A stretch of DNA of 64,000 bases, taken from positions 32,760 through 96,759 of the forward strand of contig JAEZFK010000072.1 of assembly GCA_023437715.1 (NCBI GenBank). The letters are read 5' to 3'. The stretch comes from Bacillota bacterium (GTDB lineage Bacteria; Bacillota; Clostridia; Lachnospirales; Lachnospiraceae). The translations under genes and the position numbers were made by a program. Shown here one piece after another: positions 18,050-26,360 of this stretch. Within the stretch, counting starts at the first letter, position 1; every line of letters begins with the position of its first letter. The notes under the pieces are model-generated. The model saw only the letters and a list, made by a program, of their open reading frames with translations, did no database searches and was not told the DNA's origin.

Positions 18050-18333
18050 ATTTACTGAGCTTACCTTTTTTATTTTAATATATTCGCCGTTTCCCCATAT
18101 GCAACCCTTTCACCGCTTTATCAGTACAAAATTTGGCTTTCCCGGGTCAGCCTGGGCAAGCGCATTCTCTCTTTAAGATCGCCCGGGATAGGGCTCCGCT
18201 TCCTGCCCAAAGCCTGAGTTTCCGGTCATTTTCGGCTTTCACACCCGAATTAATACAAGAGAGAATCCCGCTTGTGGGATCCTCCCGGAGGGTTTTTAAA
18301 CAGCCAGCAGTCCGGTTATTGATAAATAAAGTT
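18050..18333. other. Intergenic region with no supported gene
   Basis: About 280 bp between the YtaF-type gene and the SnoaL-like gene. Short frames exist on both strands but none shows a recognisable motif or ribosome site. It includes a GGATCCTCCCGGAGGG stretch followed by TTTTT on the plus strand (about 18279-18299), too weak to call a terminator. Confidence 0.4.
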
Positions 18334-18708
18334 TTAGTATATTTTGCTTCCGATCTGCTTATCCAGCCTCCATTGAGGGGCTTCTCCATCGTCCCCCCAA
18401 TATTCGTCGATTGACACAATTTTATCCTGTTCCATCTTAAAGAAAGAAACAGCATGAGAAGACATTTCCTCGGACCAGACATGGGTTACGGTGATTATCA
18501 TATCTCCCAATTGTTCAATCCGTTCCACTTCTCCATTCCATTTCCCCGGGTACTCGCAGTTAGCCGTTAAAAACTCGGAGACGGTGAAATGTTCATTGGT
18601 ACAATGCCAGCGAATGTAAGCGTTCTCGTGGAAGAAAGCCCTTAATTTTTCAGCATCCTGCTCAGCAATATACTTCCAGTATTGAGTCATCAGCTTTTGT
18701 GAATCCAT
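18334..18708 (-). CDS. SnoaL/NTF2-like small protein
   Basis: 124 residues from the ATG at 18708, which follows GGGAG by 6 bases; the longer frame lacks a site. The sequence has the cone-shaped NTF2-like pattern: an N-terminal helix (MTQYWKYIAEQDAEKLRAFF), WHCTNEHFTVSEFL in the middle, and a C-terminal strand pair ending in KIVSIDEYWGDDGEAPQWR. Family members are small cyclases, isomerases or ligand-binding proteins; nothing identifies a substrate here. It follows galE by 23 bp and may be carried on the same transcript. Confidence 0.82.
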   Translation of the reverse strand: MDSQKLMTQYWKYIAEQDAEKLRAFFHENAYIRWHCTNEHFTVSEFLTANCEYPGKWNGEVERIEQLGDMIITVTHVWSEEMSSHAVSFFKMEQDKIVSIDEYWGDDGEAPQWRLDKQIGSKIY

Positions 18709-18731
18709 TTTTTTCTCCCTGAATTTCAACT

Positions 18732-19757
18732 TTAGTTTCCCTGTCTGTACCCATTTGGATTCTGGGACTGCCATCTCCAGGAATCCTCACACATTTCATC
18801 AATTCCCCGTTTTGCTTCCCAGCCAAGCTCCTTTTTCGCCAAGGATACATCCGCATAGCAGGACCCGATATCCCCCGGGCGGCGGGGCTTGATGGAATAG
18901 GGAATTGGCCTTCCGCATGCCTTTGAAAAGGCCTGGATCATCTGAAGCACGCTGAAGCCCCGGCCGGTTCCCAGATTATAGATGCGGACCAAGGGCTCTG
19001 AGGAAACTATTTTCTCAAGGGCTTTTACGTGTCCAAGAGCCAGATCCACCACATGGATATAGTCCCGGACTCCTGTTCCATCGGCTGTATCGTAATCATC
19101 GCCGAACACTCCCACTTCCTTCAGCTTCCCGACCGCAACCTGGGTAATGTAAGGAGTCAGGTTGTTGGGGATCCCGGCTGGATCTTCTCCGATGAGGCCG
19201 CTCTTATGAGCGCCCACAGGGTTAAAGTAACGCAGCAGGATCACGCTCCATTCCGGGTCTGCGGTGTGAAGGTCTGTAAGGATCTGCTCCAGCATGCTCT
19301 TAGTCTGTCCATAGGGGTTGGTGATGGCTCCCCTGGGGCAGTCCTCGGTAATGGGCACAAAGGCCGGATCTCCGTATACGGTGGCGGATGAGCTGAATAT
19401 AATCTTCTTTACATGATGCGCTCTCATAACATCACAGAGAATCAATGTCCCGGTGATGTTGTTGTGGTAATATTCCAGCGGCTTTGCCACGGATTCACCC
19501 ACCGCCTTTAACCCGGCAAAATGGATGACCGCATCAATCGCTTCCCGGTCAAATACCCCGCTTAAGCCTTCCCGGTCCAAAAGGTCCGCCTTATAAAAGA
19601 TCACCTTTTTTCCGGTGATGGCCTCTACCCGCTCTAAGGATACCTGGGAGGAATTGCAGAGATTATCCACCACAACAACCTCATGGCCCTGTTCCAGAAG
19701 CTCAATACACGTATGGCTGCCGATATATCCGGCCCCTCCAGTCACTAATATTCTCAT
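18732..19757 (-). CDS. galE: UDP-glucose 4-epimerase
   Basis: 341 residues, the standard GalE length. N-terminal NAD-binding loop TGGAGYIGSHTCIELL, catalytic Tyr/Lys in NPYGQTKSMLEQ (YxxxK), serine in FSSSATVYGDP, and the late RRPGDIGSCYAD loop typical of GalE. It interconverts UDP-glucose and UDP-galactose (often the N-acetyl forms as well). Start taken at the Met before RILVTGG, with GAGGGAAAG upstream. It is third in an operon after a nucleotidyltransferase and a hexosamine-kinase-like gene, so the trio can feed hexoses or N-acetylhexosamines into UDP-sugars. Confidence 0.97.
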   Translation of the reverse strand: MRILVTGGAGYIGSHTCIELLEQGHEVVVVDNLCNSSQVSLERVEAITGKKVIFYKADLLDREGLSGVFDREAIDAVIHFAGLKAVGESVAKPLEYYHNNITGTLILCDVMRAHHVKKIIFSSSATVYGDPAFVPITEDCPRGAITNPYGQTKSMLEQILTDLHTADPEWSVILLRYFNPVGAHKSGLIGEDPAGIPNNLTPYITQVAVGKLKEVGVFGDDYDTADGTGVRDYIHVVDLALGHVKALEKIVSSEPLVRIYNLGTGRGFSVLQMIQAFSKACGRPIPYSIKPRRPGDIGSCYADVSLAKKELGWEAKRGIDEMCEDSWRWQSQNPNGYRQGN

Positions 19758-19807
19758 CTTTCCCTCTTTTCCGCCCACACCTTTTGGGCAAGGTGTTTCC
19801 CTGTCTT

Positions 19808-20917
19808 CTATTCATATTTACGGACAACCGCTTCCATCTCTTTCCACTTCTTTTCCATATCCGCCACAAGGGCAAACTGGGTTCTGGCCCGGTCCAAATT
19901 GTGATTTTCCCGGCTTATATGGAAATAGATGTCTCCCTGAAGAAAGTCCATTAGGAAACGCATTCCGCACTCAAAGGTCATGAGCTTTGCTCCCATGGGA
20001 AGCATCTCCTTTTCCGTCTGGGTCAGGCTTCCCTTACAGCCCTCCAAATATCCCCTGGTGTAAATGTCAAACAGAGGCAGGGATAAGGATACCTTGCTCA
20101 CATCAGGCTCATCCTCTTCTGCCGTATTGGCCCCAAAACGGATGGAATCACCGAAATCAAAGATGGACAATCCCGGCATAATGGTATCTAAGTCAATGAT
20201 GCACAGGGCATCTCCTGTTGCGTCATCAATCATGATGTTATTAAGCTTGGTGTCATTATGGGTAACACAGAGAGGGAGCTTTCCTTCCTTCAGCAGCTTT
20301 ATGGCAATGCCCGCCTCTTCCTCCCGGTCAAGGACAAACCTTATTTCTTCCTCCACCAGGTGAGCCCGGCCGCAGACATCGGCCTTCACCGCCTCCTTAA
20401 ACGCCTCTAAACGCACCGTAGTATTATGGAAATTGGGTATGGTTTCCGCCAGTTCATCTGCCGGATATTCTGCCAGCTGGCGTTTAAACCGGCCGAAAGC
20501 TCTTCCGCTCTGATAAAAGTCCCTGGGGTCCCTTACCTTGTCATAGGTGACGGCCCTTTCAATAAAAAGATAGCCTCTCCAGTAATTTTTGTCACTGTCC
20601 TGGCAGTAATCCTTTCCATCCCTTGCCTTTATGATGTTGAGGGTCTCCCGGTTGGGATCGCCGCCCTGTTCCAGGATCTTTTTCCGCAGAAAAGAAGTAA
20701 CTCCAGCGATATTTCTCATAAGGGAAACCGGATCCTTAAAAACCTCATGGTTGATTCTCTGGATGATGTAGTGCCTTTCCGTCTCTTTGTCCTTGCAGAC
20801 CAAACGGAAGGTATCGTTAATATGTCCGCTTCCATAGCGCTCCCATGAAACCGGTTCTCCCTCAAAGGCCAGGAGCCCGATGGCTTCCCTGATTTTTCCG
20901 CACTGTGCGTCTCCCAT
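19808..20917 (-). CDS. N-acetylhexosamine 1-kinase-like phosphotransferase (NahK family)
   Basis: 369 residues of the aminoglycoside-phosphotransferase/choline-kinase fold. An early strand carries YGSGHINDTFRL, the catalytic loop is CVTHNDTKLNNIMID, and the metal-binding motif is CIIDLDTIMPG. This set closely matches NahK/LnpB, which phosphorylates GlcNAc or GalNAc at C1 in galacto-N-biose catabolism. The start ATG at 20917 shares a base with the stop of the preceding gene (TAATG) and has GGGAGG six bases before it, so the two are coupled. Substrate by homology only; no lacto-N-biose phosphorylase gene is in the window. Confidence 0.85.
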   Translation of the reverse strand: MGDAQCGKIREAIGLLAFEGEPVSWERYGSGHINDTFRLVCKDKETERHYIIQRINHEVFKDPVSLMRNIAGVTSFLRKKILEQGGDPNRETLNIIKARDGKDYCQDSDKNYWRGYLFIERAVTYDKVRDPRDFYQSGRAFGRFKRQLAEYPADELAETIPNFHNTTVRLEAFKEAVKADVCGRAHLVEEEIRFVLDREEEAGIAIKLLKEGKLPLCVTHNDTKLNNIMIDDATGDALCIIDLDTIMPGLSIFDFGDSIRFGANTAEEDEPDVSKVSLSLPLFDIYTRGYLEGCKGSLTQTEKEMLPMGAKLMTFECGMRFLMDFLQGDIYFHISRENHNLDRARTQFALVADMEKKWKEMEAVVRKYE

Positions 20918-21846
20918 TACTTTTCCTCCCATAACTTATCCGGATACAGGCCGGCTTCCTTCAGCCCCTTAATGGCATTTACCACGGTCTCTTTATCCTC
21001 TTTGTAAGTTACCCCATACCAGCGGTCCACGCTCTTTAATACGGAAACCTCTGCCTCCCCGTCCTTTAGCAGCTCATCCACTACGAATGGAAGGAAGTAT
21101 TCACACTTCAAGGGATTTTTCGGAAGCTCCCTGTCTAAAAATGAGGCAAACCGCTCCTCAAGCTCCTTTAAAATGCTGTTTGTAAATCCCCACATGTTCA
21201 TGGAAACAATGGTGTCCTCCCCCAGTTCCGTCCAGGTTTTCCCGTCGTCCTCAGTATATTCCGCCTTGTTTCCGTGCTTTTCTATTCTTGTCCGCTCGTG
21301 AATATCAACAAGCTTTCCTGCCTCATCGGTACTGCACACGCCTCTTGCCACGTGGCCGTTTTCCGTCAGGGTATTGTAAAGCTGGTAACCCACCATAGTG
21401 TACTGGTACTTCTCCCCATCAGAAACCTTGTTAAGCTGGTTGTAAATGGAGACAAAAGCGCTTCTGCCATAGTAATCATCCGCATTAATGACAGCAAAGG
21501 GTCCGTCTATTACGTCCTTGCAGCATAAAACCGCATGCCCGGTTCCCCAGGGCTTTACCCTGCCCTCAGGCACTTCATATCCTTTGGGAAGCTTATAAAG
21601 CTCCTGATATACGTATTCCACCTGCACATGAGCCGCCATGCGGTCCCCGATATTTTCCTTAAATTCTTTTTCAATTTCTTTCTTAATGATGAAAATAACC
21701 TTTTCAAATCCAGCATAAACCGCATCAAAGATAGAAAAATCAATGATCTTATTTCCATAAGCGTCCACTGGATCGATCTGCTTTAAGCCTCCGTAACGGC
21801 TTCCCATGCCTGCTGCCATAATCACCAGAACCGGTTTCTTGTTCAT
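20917..21846 (-). CDS. Sugar nucleotidyltransferase (NTP_transferase family)
   Basis: 309 residues. The N-terminal nucleotide-binding motif is MAAGMGSRYGGLKQIDPV, followed by PWGTGHAVLCC and the metal-binding FAVINADDYYG. It transfers a nucleotidyl group to a sugar 1-phosphate. As first gene of the operon with the NahK-like kinase and GalE it most likely makes UDP-hexose or UDP-N-acetylhexosamine from the 1-phosphate. A close paralogue is encoded at 34088-35017. Ribosome site TAGGAGG. Confidence 0.92.
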   Translation of the reverse strand: MNKKPVLVIMAAGMGSRYGGLKQIDPVDAYGNKIIDFSIFDAVYAGFEKVIFIIKKEIEKEFKENIGDRMAAHVQVEYVYQELYKLPKGYEVPEGRVKPWGTGHAVLCCKDVIDGPFAVINADDYYGRSAFVSIYNQLNKVSDGEKYQYTMVGYQLYNTLTENGHVARGVCSTDEAGKLVDIHERTRIEKHGNKAEYTEDDGKTWTELGEDTIVSMNMWGFTNSILKELEERFASFLDRELPKNPLKCEYFLPFVVDELLKDGEAEVSVLKSVDRWYGVTYKEDKETVVNAIKGLKEAGLYPDKLWEEK

Positions 21847-22076
21847 TGCTGTTACCTCCTAAATTCTATTAACCTCAGTATAATGAATGAGCGTCAAAAG
21901 ATATTTGCACTATTTATTATTTAATTTGCATTATCGTACTCTTCCCGCCATTTTACCACAAAATGCATTAAACTGTCCATAAGTGCAACCCTTTCTTTCC
22001 TGCGGCATCATACTCCTGTCCCAGAGCGGGAAAAGGGCTTTTACCGGAGAATTTATCCAAAATGTTTTCTGCCCGG
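21847..22076. other. Intergenic region between divergent UDP-sugar and metal-uptake operons
   Basis: About 230 bp, AT-rich. It should contain the leftward promoter of the nucleotidyltransferase operon. No gene or structured RNA recognised. Confidence 0.4.
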
Positions 22077-22139
22077 TTGATTCCCCTATTGTTATATGCT
22101 AAAATAGATAACACCCGTTATTTTCGTTCAAGAATAACG
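22077..22139 (+). promoter_or_regulatory. Promoter and candidate operator of the FecCD-type uptake operon
   Basis: TTGATT (22077-22082), a 17-bp spacer and TAAAAT (22100-22105) form a good sigma-A promoter. Immediately after the expected start site is an inverted repeat CGTTATT / AATAACG (22116-22122 and 22133-22139), well placed for a repressor. Not a recognisable Fur box. The gene follows with GGGAG as ribosome site. Confidence 0.6.
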
Positions 22140-22168
22140 CGAAAATCAATGTAAAAGGGAGAATTAAG

Positions 22169-23344
22169 ATGAAAAAAAACTTTCAGACACTGGGAGCGGC
22201 CCTGGCTTTGGCAGCCGTTTTAACCGCCTGCGGTTCAGGAGCGCCGTCCGCACAGCAGACCGCCCAGTCCCAGGCCGCCCAGACAGAGGCCGCCAAAGAG
22301 ACAGCCGAAGCGCAGCCGACCGAAGCAACGCAGACCGAGTCTGCAAATGCAGAAAAACCGGATAAGGATATGGCGGGCCGCGCCATCCAGCTGCCGGAGA
22401 CAGTGAAAACCGTCTATTCCACCAGCCCCGAGGGAACCACCTTCATGTACACCTTTGATGACAAAATGGTGGCTGGAACCAACTTCGATTTATCCCCTCA
22501 GGAGAAGCAGTTTACCACAGAATACTACCAGAGCCTTCCCAATTTAGGCGGCTGGTACGGCAAGGGCAACGAGGGAAATGTGGAGGAGATCATCAAGGCT
22601 GCTCCTGATATTGTCCTGTCATCCGGTATTGACCAGGCCAGCATGGACAAGGCAGACCAGCTTCAGGAAAAGCTTGGAATCCCCGTAGTCCTCATTAATA
22701 CGTCTCTTGATACCCTGGCGGATTCCTACCGCTTCCTGGGAACAATTACCGGCAATACCGCCCGGGGCGAAGAACTGGCAAAGTATACGGAGGACACCAT
22801 CAACAAGGCAAAGGAAATCACCGCCGGTATTCCGGAGGACAAGAAAGTGACTGTTTACTATGCAGAAGAAGCTCTGGGGCTGAACACAGATCCCTCCGGC
22901 TCCAACCACTCCCGGCTCATCGACTTATGCGGAGGCGTCAACGTGGCAGACTGCGAGATCACTCCCGGATATGGCCGGACCGAGGTTTCCATGGAACAGG
23001 TTATCTCCTGGGACCCCCAGTACATCATTGCCTCTGTGGATAACGGCTATGAGAATTCAGGAAGCTATGACACCATTTTAAGCGATTCCCAGTGGTCCGT
23101 CATCCAGGCTGTAAAAGACGGCCATGTGTACGAGACGCCCACCGCGCCTCAGAACTGGTTCGACCGTCCGCCCAGCGTGAACACCCTCATCGGAATCAAA
23201 TGGGTTCAGAACTTACTGTATCCTGAGTATGCAGATTACGATATCAAAAAGGAAGCAAAGGAATTTTACTCCATGTTCTATCACTATGATTTAAGCGACG
23301 AGGAAGCGGACAGCCTGCTTGCCCGCTCTGTGAGGAAAAACTAG
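22169..23344 (+). CDS. Class III (FepB/BtuF-type) ABC substrate-binding lipoprotein
   Basis: 391 residues. Lipoprotein signal ending in LTAC (Cys near residue 21), then an Ala/Gln/Thr/Glu-rich tether to about residue 60. Two TroA-like lobes follow, joined by a long helix (RFLGTITGNTARGEELAKY). NLGGWYGKGNEGNVEEII and the late NWFDRPPSVNTLIGIKW are typical of class III binding proteins for iron chelates, cobalamin, haem or oxyanions. It delivers ligand to the FecCD-type permease at 26361. It is first in an operon with unusual cytoplasmic partners. Confidence 0.92.
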   Translation: MKKNFQTLGAALALAAVLTACGSGAPSAQQTAQSQAAQTEAAKETAEAQPTEATQTESANAEKPDKDMAGRAIQLPETVKTVYSTSPEGTTFMYTFDDKMVAGTNFDLSPQEKQFTTEYYQSLPNLGGWYGKGNEGNVEEIIKAAPDIVLSSGIDQASMDKADQLQEKLGIPVVLINTSLDTLADSYRFLGTITGNTARGEELAKYTEDTINKAKEITAGIPEDKKVTVYYAEEALGLNTDPSGSNHSRLIDLCGGVNVADCEITPGYGRTEVSMEQVISWDPQYIIASVDNGYENSGSYDTILSDSQWSVIQAVKDGHVYETPTAPQNWFDRPPSVNTLIGIKWVQNLLYPEYADYDIKKEAKEFYSMFYHYDLSDEEADSLLARSVRKN

Positions 23345-23347
23345 GAG

Positions 23348-24388
23348 ATGAAAAATATGCAGAGACCGGATGAAAAAATTCTGGAAATGCCCTGGAGCCA
23401 GGTATTAGAAGCCTATCCTTACGGGGGAGACTTTTTTCAGGCAAACGGATTAAAGGAGATGCGCTTCGCATCTCCTTCTCTGAAAGCGGATATTCTGGCG
23501 CTGGAGGAGGATGTCCTGGAGGATATCGGCATTACCAGGGAAGAACTGATGGAGAACTTCCTGCTGTTTCTCCAGCGGATGGAAAAGCTGCGAAAGAAAA
23601 ACGCATCCCTGGAATACCTGACCATTCTGGGCGGACACCAAAAGGACGGAAGCCCGGAGCAGCTTGACCTAACCATCAGAAAAGGAGAGGTCCTGGCCAT
23701 CGTAGGCCCTACGGGCTCTGGAAAGAGCAGGCTTCTGGCGGACATTGAATGTCTTGCCCAGGGAGACACCCAGACAGGAAGAACCGTGCTCATTGACGGC
23801 AGAATCCCCACCCCTGCAGAGCGGTTTTCCATTGAAAACAAGCTGATCGCCCAGCTGTCCCAAAACATGAACTTCGTCATGGACCTTCCGGTCATGGAAT
23901 TTTTGGAAATGCACGGGGAAAGCCGGATGATCACGGGAATAAGGGAAGTATCGGAGCGGATCTTCGCCCATGCCAATGAGCTGGCCGGAGAGCGCTTTTC
24001 TCCTCTGACCCCTTTGACCCAGTTAAGCGGAGGCCAGTCACGGGCCCTGATGATTGCGGACACCGCCCTTTTAAGCGCCTCTCCCGTGGTGCTGATTGAT
24101 GAAATCGAAAACGCGGGCGTGGACCGGAAAAAGGCGCTGGAGCTTCTTGTGAAGGAGGAAAAAATCGTGCTCATGTCCACCCATGACCCGCTGCTGGCCC
24201 TTATGGGAAAAAAGCGGCTGGTTATTGAAAACGGCGGGGTGAAAAAGGTGATTGAAACCACTCCCCAGGAAAAGGAAAATCTGGACGGCCTGGAAAAGGT
24301 GGACCGGAAAATGCAGCGGCTTCGCAACCAGATCCGGTTAGGGGAAACCATTGAATACTCTGTGACCGGATATTTTTCAGAAGAATAA
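23348..24388 (+). CDS. ABC-type ATPase with N-terminal DUF1858-like domain
   Basis: 346 residues. Residues 10-80 resemble a DUF1858-like helical domain (ILEMPWSQVLEAYP, FFQANGL, then EELMENFLLFLQ) without its usual cysteines. An ABC ATPase follows: Walker A GPTGSGKS (120-127), signature LSGGQ (226-230), Walker B VVLIDE (247-252) and H-loop MSTHD. The segment between Walker A and the signature is short and the C-terminus adds a charged helix. The operon has a separate FecE-like ATPase for the permease, so this one is spare and may power a cytoplasmic step or an alternative permease state. Function unknown. Confidence 0.82.
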   Translation: MKNMQRPDEKILEMPWSQVLEAYPYGGDFFQANGLKEMRFASPSLKADILALEEDVLEDIGITREELMENFLLFLQRMEKLRKKNASLEYLTILGGHQKDGSPEQLDLTIRKGEVLAIVGPTGSGKSRLLADIECLAQGDTQTGRTVLIDGRIPTPAERFSIENKLIAQLSQNMNFVMDLPVMEFLEMHGESRMITGIREVSERIFAHANELAGERFSPLTPLTQLSGGQSRALMIADTALLSASPVVLIDEIENAGVDRKKALELLVKEEKIVLMSTHDPLLALMGKKRLVIENGGVKKVIETTPQEKENLDGLEKVDRKMQRLRNQIRLGETIEYSVTGYFSEE

Positions 24389-24429
24389 GAGTCTGGCGCA
24401 GAATCTGTGCAGAAAAGAGGAATAGGAAA

Positions 24430-25674
24430 ATGAAGATAACAGGAACGACACCGGTCAGCCGGATTTTAAGGGAATACCCGGAAAGCTTTGACGTGTTTTT
24501 AGGCAACGGCTTTTCCTACCCGGATGCGGATTCCATGACCCGGGAAATCGGGGAGGATACCATGCTTCAGACCGTGCTGGGCGTGCGGGAAATGAATCTG
24601 GAGCTGTTTATGTATTATCTGGAAAATACCATTTTAAAGGCGGAACAGGAACGGACCTATGTGCTGGAGGATTTCAACCCATGGGATCACCTGGACTTTT
24701 ACGGCAATACCATCTGCCCCTTGAAATTCACTTTCAAGGATGCCTTGGAGGACATTGAGCGGCGTCACACCGCCGAAACGGGAAAGACCAGAAAGTGCTA
24801 TGTTGAAGCAGGAAAAAATTCCAATGACAGCTGTGACGAGCTCTGGTCCGACCCTGACCCTGAGCATTTCCCGGCAATTCTGTTCACCAAGGAATTTAAC
24901 CAGTACCTGGGAAAGAATTTCAGGGAAAGGATGATGGGGAAAGGGTTTTTCACCACGGATTTTTACAGGGACATACCGATCAATCCCCAGTTTGTCCAGG
25001 CAGGGCTTATGGACCCCCAGGGAGAGTACGGAGTTTACGCCGTGATGACTGATGTGCTGATGGTCGATCACAAGAAGCTGGGAGATCTGCCGGTCCCAAT
25101 GACCAGAAAGGAGCTTCTGGACCCAAAATACAGGGACAAGATCGTATTGTTCGGCAAGGACCGTTCAGAGATCTCCAACGCCACATTTCTATATGTATAT
25201 AAGGAATTCGGCATGGATGGAATCAAAAAGCTGGCGGCAAACGTAAAGCACGCCCTTCACGGCTCCCAGATGTCTAAAATGGCCGGCTCCTCCAATTCCG
25301 AGGGCGGCGCCATTTATCTGGTATCCTGGTTCTTTGCAAAAACCTGCGTAAGGCCGGATGTGACCATTGAATGGCCCACAGACGGCTGCATGACTCTGCC
25401 CATGTACCTGCTTGTAAAAAAGGACCGGCTTTCCCATGTGAAAGACATTGTAGAATATATCATCGGGGATGACTTTGCCTCTGCCTGCGCAAAGGCCTAC
25501 ACGCCCTCCGCCAACGGAACCCTGGGCGATACCCTTCCCCAGGGGGCATCCCTGGCATGGCTGGGCTGGGATTATGTGCGGTCTCACGACCTGGATACCA
25601 TTGCGGAGGAATGCAAAACGGTATTTTTTGAAGAATGGGAAAAGACACACCCGGAAGGAAGGTTATTCTTATGA
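24430..25674 (+). CDS. Cytoplasmic solute-binding-like protein with N-terminal DUF1858-like domain
   Basis: 414 residues with no signal peptide or lipobox. Residues 1-65 form a DUF1858-like domain (VSRILREYPESFDVFLGNGF, then LELFMYYLENTI) matching in pattern the N-terminus of the upstream ATPase. Residues 100-400 resemble a class II iron/oxyanion-type periplasmic binding protein (ILFTKEFNQYLG, VMTDVLMVDHKKLG, LLDPKYRDKIVLFG, NSEGGAIYLVSWFFAKT). A binding-protein fold kept in the cytoplasm suggests an intracellular metal or ligand carrier rather than an import component (inference). It overlaps the GTPase gene by 4 bp. Confidence 0.78.
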   Translation: MKITGTTPVSRILREYPESFDVFLGNGFSYPDADSMTREIGEDTMLQTVLGVREMNLELFMYYLENTILKAEQERTYVLEDFNPWDHLDFYGNTICPLKFTFKDALEDIERRHTAETGKTRKCYVEAGKNSNDSCDELWSDPDPEHFPAILFTKEFNQYLGKNFRERMMGKGFFTTDFYRDIPINPQFVQAGLMDPQGEYGVYAVMTDVLMVDHKKLGDLPVPMTRKELLDPKYRDKIVLFGKDRSEISNATFLYVYKEFGMDGIKKLAANVKHALHGSQMSKMAGSSNSEGGAIYLVSWFFAKTCVRPDVTIEWPTDGCMTLPMYLLVKKDRLSHVKDIVEYIIGDDFASACAKAYTPSANGTLGDTLPQGASLAWLGWDYVRSHDLDTIAEECKTVFFEEWEKTHPEGRLFL

Positions 25675-26357
25675 AGCTGATTACCATATCCGGGCCTCCC
25701 TCCTCGGGAAAGACCTCGGTCATCCTTCGGACGGTGGAGCAGATGGGGAAAACCGGCGGGGTCATGGTGGTAAAATTCGACTGCCTCTCCTCCACGGACC
25801 AGGAGCGCTACCAGGGAGCCGGAATACAGGCCATCACAGGCCTTTCCGGGAACCAGTGCCCCGACCATTTTTATATCAGCAACATTGAGGACTGCGTCAC
25901 CGGGGCCAGGGACCAGGGCTTTGAATACCTGATTGTGGAAAGCGCAGGCCTTTGCAACCGCTGCGCTCCCCATTTAAAGGACTGTCTGGCCGTCTGCGTC
26001 ATAGACAGCCTTTCCGGGGTCAACACCCCCCACAAAATCGGCCCCATGCTCCGGTATGCGGACGTTGTGGTGGTGACCAAGGGGGATATCGTGTCCCAGG
26101 CGGAGCGGGAGGTCTTTGCCTTTAAGGTGAAGCAGGCCAACTCCAGGGCCGGTATCATCTTCGTAAACGGCATCACAGGCCAGGGCTCCTTTGACCTGGC
26201 CCGGGAAATGCAGCAGGGCCCCCTGCTGGAGGGCGGGCTCACGGGAAAGCGGCTGCGCTTCACCATGCCTTCCGCCCTTTGCTCCTACTGTCTGGGAGAA
26301 ACCCGGATCGGGGAGGAATATTTAAAGGGCAATTATAAAAAGATGAAATGGGATTGA
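25671..26357 (+). CDS. Cysteine-rich SIMIBI-type GTPase (HypB/UreG/CobW-like)
   Basis: 228 residues from the ATG at 25671, which overlaps the previous stop (ATGA) and follows a GGAAGGAAGG ribosome site. The P-loop is GPPSSGKTS (8-16) and the base-recognition motif is TKGD (136-139). Two cysteine clusters stand out: CNRC at 95-98 with C105 close by, and CSYC at 204-207. The fold and size match metal-insertion GTPases such as HypB and UreG. The cysteines could hold a metal ion to be handed to a target enzyme. Target and metal unknown. Confidence 0.82.
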   Translation: MKLITISGPPSSGKTSVILRTVEQMGKTGGVMVVKFDCLSSTDQERYQGAGIQAITGLSGNQCPDHFYISNIEDCVTGARDQGFEYLIVESAGLCNRCAPHLKDCLAVCVIDSLSGVNTPHKIGPMLRYADVVVVTKGDIVSQAEREVFAFKVKQANSRAGIIFVNGITGQGSFDLAREMQQGPLLEGGLTGKRLRFTMPSALCSYCLGETRIGEEYLKGNYKKMKWD

Positions 26358-26360
26358 CAT

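Noticed and set aside
18147..18482. 111-codon minus-strand frame between the SnoaL-like and YtaF-type genes
   Set aside because: It overlaps the SnoaL-like gene in another frame, has no recognisable motif and no ribosome site.
23437..24351. Long open frame on the minus strand opposite the DUF1858-like ABC ATPase (304 codons)
   Set aside because: It is antisense to a clear ABC ATPase, has a Ser/Arg/Phe-rich composition typical of shadow frames and no ribosome site.
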